In this document: piece by piece, positions 62,738 through 64,000 of the stretch
Position numbering within the stretch: position 1 is the first letter of the stretch
Layout of the letters: each line of letters opens with the position of its first letter
Source: Calothrix sp. NIES-2100
Lineage (GTDB): Bacteria > Cyanobacteriota > Cyanobacteriia > Cyanobacteriales > Nostocaceae
Assembly: GCF_002368195.1 (NCBI RefSeq)
Contig: NZ_AP018178.1
Span: 3,554,791 to 3,618,790 of the forward strand
Length of the DNA: 64,000 nt
Direction: 5' to 3'
Notes under the pieces: generated by a model
Seen by the model: the letters and a program-made list of their open reading frames with translations, nothing else
What the model was told of the DNA's origin: nothing
Database searches by the model: none
Position numbers and translations under genes: made by a program

Positions 62738-64000
62738 TCACGATATATGATTTTGATTAAATTTCGATTTAATGAGGTTATGTGTATCATTTTGGAACCG
62801 TTCTGCTGTTATTTTGTCAGGAATGGATGCTGCTAAAATTTCTAAAAATTCATTAGGAGAACAATCTGGAAAGCTTACCAATACTCTATTCATAATTAAT
62901 TCAGCGATTGGTCCAATAAAGTTAGTAAATTCTTCTTTAATAACTTCTAAAAGTAGCGAATTGCCATTCATGGATTTGTTTTCAAAAAACTTATTGTTAT
63001 TAGTTTGAATATTATTATTGGTCAATACCACCTTTTTTATTATAGGTTTGTTACTTTTTTTAGTAAAAAATTTAATAACTTTTGCAGCTATTTTAGAAGT
63101 TATTTTTAAATTAACAACAGAAGATTCACTAGCAGGAGTTGCGTGGTTCTCCATATACTCTGGTAAATCTAAATTGAGATAAATAGGTTTCGGCAATTTA
63201 TCATGATATTGTCTAAGGGTGCGTTCTAAATTTTGTAGAATTAATAGCTCTTCTAATGCCTTGTTGGTCTCTTTTTCTTGTTGACGAGTTTTAATTGCTT
63301 CTAAGGGAGATACAATTTTGAATTCAAAACGAGGTACAGTAGAGGAATTACTATGGTTCTTATTCAAATTCAGAATAATTTCTTTAGCTGATTGGCAGCG
63401 TTCAGTGGGTGATTCTATCAACATTCTGTCGATAATTGCTGCTAAATCATGACCAATGTTGACTTGCGATCGCCATTGCCAATTAAGTGATTCATCTAAA
63501 AGTGAATGTGGCATTTTCCCTGTTAATAGAACAATTGCACAAACACCAAGGGCATAGATATCACTAGAAGGATAGGAAAGTCCTAACCGCAACTGTTCAG
63601 GAGGGGAATAACCATACTTACCCACGATTGAAGTGTAATTTGAGTTAGAAAAATTTATGGAATCAGGAGACAGAAGTTGAGTCACATTATCTTTGACGAC
63701 CCCAAAATCAATCAGCACTGGTTTAGATTGATGATGAGGTAACATAATATTCTCTAGTGAAATATCTCTGTGAACGATATTACTCTCGTGGAGATAATCT
63801 AAAACTGGTAAAACATCTATCAACCATGTTCTCACCTCTATTTCAGAAAAAGGTTGACCATTTTCTGCGACCCGCTCAAATAGAATTTCAGAATAAGTTC
63901 TACCATCAATATATTCCTGAACAATAAAAGTGCGATCGTTATCGGTAAACAAAGCTAAAAATTTAGGAACTTGAGGATGCTGAAGTTGATATAAAACTTT
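62738..64000 (-). CDS. Serine/threonine protein kinase, N-terminus beyond window
   Basis: 420 codons to the right edge; the glycine-rich loop and ATP-binding Lys lie outside. Visible kinase motifs: FIVQEYIDG hinge, VHRDISLENIML catalytic loop (HRD, N), LIDFGVVKD (DFG), SPPEQLRLGLSYPSSDIYAL (APE-equivalent and subdomain IX). After the kinase come a charged linker, an Asn/Lys-rich region and a C-terminal domain (about the last 75 residues) with EEFTNFIGPIAELIM and SPNEFLEILAASIPD, a segment I have seen at the ends of cyanobacterial kinases and cyclases. Same strand as the FAAL/PKS operon, 430 bases upstream; a regulatory link is possible but unsupported. Confidence 0.9.
   Translation of the reverse strand, partial: KVLYQLQHPQVPKFLALFTDNDRTFIVQEYIDGRTYSEILFERVAENGQPFSEIEVRTWLIDVLPVLDYLHESNIVHRDISLENIMLPHHQSKPVLIDFGVVKDNVTQLLSPDSINFSNSNYTSIVGKYGYSPPEQLRLGLSYPSSDIYALGVCAIVLLTGKMPHSLLDESLNWQWRSQVNIGHDLAAIIDRMLIESPTERCQSAKEIILNLNKNHSNSSTVPRFEFKIVSPLEAIKTRQQEKETNKALEELLILQNLERTLRQYHDKLPKPIYLNLDLPEYMENHATPASESSVVNLKITSKIAAKVIKFFTKKSNKPIIKKVVLTNNNIQTNNNKFFENKSMNGNSLLLEVIKEEFTNFIGPIAELIMNRVLVSFPDCSPNEFLEILAASIPDKITAERFQNDTHNLIKSKFNQNHIS

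Overview
The window reads as chromosome of a filamentous, probably heterocyst-forming cyanobacterium (Nostoc/Anabaena-like). The reasons are the very frequent HIP1 octamer GCGATCGC, abundant short tandem heptamer repeats and palindromic interspersed repeats typical of Nostocales, and cyanobacteria-type genes (COP23, caspase-GUN4, TPS exoprotein with CHAT partner, PixJ-like chemoreceptor). No rRNA, tRNA, CRISPR array or intact transposase gene was recognised.

Layout. 1-5056 (all minus): the start of a DUF3131 gene running off the left edge, a secreted beta-barrel-like protein, then a group transcribed as inactive HtrA-like protein, active HtrA-like protease and atypical LuxR-type response regulator. 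6187-9159: a large chemoreceptor with a cyanobacteriochrome-type GAF domain. 9772-12759: a membrane protein with three nearly identical 480-bp modules and TPRs. 12852-13370: a COP23-type protein. 13513-21788: a two-partner secretion pair (TpsA exoprotein, TpsB transporter) followed by a CHAT-domain TPR protein. 21927-33121: assorted genes (histidine phosphatase, thioredoxin-fold protein, metallophosphatase, caspase-GUN4, OvoA-type sulfoxide synthase, Uma2 nuclease, two toxin-antitoxin-like pairs) separated by repeat-rich spacers. 33389-40303: FtsH, a small membrane protein, an AI-2E/PerM-type permease, an MscS-like channel, a SRPBCC protein and a SirB1-type protein.

40738-62308 is an NRPS/PKS cluster. 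Plus-strand genes encode C-A-PCP-TE, C-A-PCP, a GT4 glycosyltransferase and TubC-C-A-NMT-PCP. Minus-strand genes encode an alpha/beta hydrolase, a FAAL-ACP-KS-AT protein and, just upstream of the latter, a free-standing copy of only the FAAL C-terminal subdomain. Specificity residues read from the A domains give Ile-type for module 2 and Leu-type for module 3 (hence N-methyl-Leu); module 1 has an unfamiliar code. A short N-methylated lipopeptide or lipo-polyketide peptide is the natural inference. A Ser/Thr kinase gene runs off the right edge.

The least ordinary features are the stand-alone FAAL subdomain, the dead/live HtrA pair with a degenerate receiver, the DXCF-type chemoreceptor, the triple 480-bp module, heptamer repeats that form start codons and coupled mini-ORFs at two genes, palindromic repeats that have entered coding sequences in different frames, and a RelE-like toxin whose start codon seems to have been lost by one transition.
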